A program made the position numbers and the translations under genes. DNA of 64,000 nucleotides, taken from Lachnospiraceae bacterium. GTDB lineage: Bacteria > Bacillota > Clostridia > Lachnospirales > Lachnospiraceae. The stretch is taken from NCBI GenBank assembly GCA_902363665.1, contig CABJAW010000019.1, positions 1 to 64,000 of the forward strand. Reading direction: 5' to 3'. The notes beneath the pieces were generated by a model. It saw only the letters and a list, made by a program, of their open reading frames with translations. It was not told where the DNA came from and made no database searches. Positions 63,701 through 64,000 of this stretch are shown one piece after another. Numbering within the stretch: the stretch's first letter is position 1; each line of letters opens with the position of its first letter.

Positions 63701-64000
63701 CTACAAAACGCCGGTGAGCAATAATACCCAATAAATCACTCCAAGCACCCAGGAGGACAGGATTCCATACAGAATCACGGGGCCTGCGATCGTAAAGATC
63801 TTGCACCCGATTCCGAATACCTGTCCTTCTTTTTTATACTCAATCGCCGGTGCTGCAACAGAATTGGCAAACCCTGTAATCGGCACCAGTGTGCCCGCTC
63901 CTCCGAATTTTGCCAGCTTCTGATATACATTCAATCCCGTGAGCACCACACTGAGCAGCACAAGGCAAAGTGACGCCGCACTGCCCGCTGCCTCGCTGTC
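63701..64000 (-). CDS. spoVAC: SpoVAC-like protein, N-terminus beyond window edge
   Basis: The frame stays open to the right edge, so the gene is partial: the visible 99 codons include SVVLTGLNVYQKLAKFGGAG, VPITGFANSVAAPAIEYKKE and GCKIFTIAGPVILYGI, typical of the SpoVAC channel family. The protein takes part in dipicolinic acid uptake into forespores and its release in germination. It marks the organism as a probable spore former. A GTG at 63961 could be a start but would truncate the first helices. Confidence 0.88.
   Translation of the reverse strand, partial: DSEAAGSAASLCLVLLSVVLTGLNVYQKLAKFGGAGTLVPITGFANSVAAPAIEYKKEGQVFGIGCKIFTIAGPVILYGILSSWVLGVIYWVLLLTGVL

Noticed and set aside
63701..64000. 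SpoVAEb rather than SpoVAC
   Set aside because: The two families are similar, but AGTLVPITGFANSV and the GCKIFTIAGPVILYG block fit SpoVAC better; the missing N-terminus would decide.

Overview
The window looks like a chromosomal segment of a spore-forming, low-to-mid GC Firmicute, most likely a gut Lachnospiraceae (Blautia/Dorea/Ruminococcus-gnavus type). The reasons are strong AGGAGG ribosome sites, sigma-A type TTGACA-17-TATAAT promoters, Lachnospiraceae-type small families (DUF4317- and DUF5721-like proteins), a CIRCE/HrcA site, the dnaG-rpoD macro-operon, and a spoVAC-like gene running off the right edge. No prophage, transposase, CRISPR array or rRNA was seen.

Layout. 0.3-2.5 kb: tex (minus). 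2.8-4.2 kb: a two-gene membrane protein operon. 4.3-12.4 kb: a minus-strand housekeeping block, reading pyrH-frr-uppS-cdsA-dxr-rseP (nucleotide, translation, isoprenoid, phospholipid and envelope stress functions), preceded by a cation P-type ATPase. 12.8-23.9 kb: an envelope glycan region with a CapK/PaaK-like adenylate-forming protein, a Wzx-like flippase, an LCP phosphotransferase, an ATP-grasp ligase, a GT2 glycosyltransferase, a very large YfhO-type membrane protein with an extra N-terminal multi-spanning domain, and a PAP2 phosphatase. 24.1-24.7 kb: two identical tRNA-Gly genes and a divergent tRNA-Glu. 24.8-26.8 kb: PHP phosphoesterase, a small acidic protein and a HAD phosphatase. 27-29.8 kb: a repeat-rich surface protein. 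30.1-30.4 kb: RNase P RNA.

30.5-37.2 kb: nucleoside kinase, Nif3-like protein, trmK, rpoD and dnaG (all minus). 37.4-43.8 kb: comEC, a GerMN lipoprotein, a WalK/WalR-like two-component pair and a comEA-like lipoprotein. 44-50.6 kb: a YdcZ-type transporter, then the arginine operon argCJBD divergent from argG across a promoter/operator region. 50.8-54 kb: an ABC-2 exporter with a secreted NEW3-domain partner. 54.4-64 kb: small membrane protein, DegV, a DUF5721-like gene whose last codons contain a CIRCE operator for the following htpG, then TraX-like, DUF4317, a circularly permuted family 3 glycoside hydrolase, and partial spoVAC.

The most unusual layer is non-coding. At least four families of hairpin-forming intergenic repeats (about 40-165 bp) lie between genes throughout, sometimes in leaders and once across a stop codon. 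Protein-level oddities are the acyltransferase-like/YfhO fusion, the permuted GH3 order, a probable ATT start in the histidine kinase, low-complexity insertions in HtpG, TrmK and the P-type ATPase, and a Thr/Glu/Pro minisatellite linker in the surface protein.
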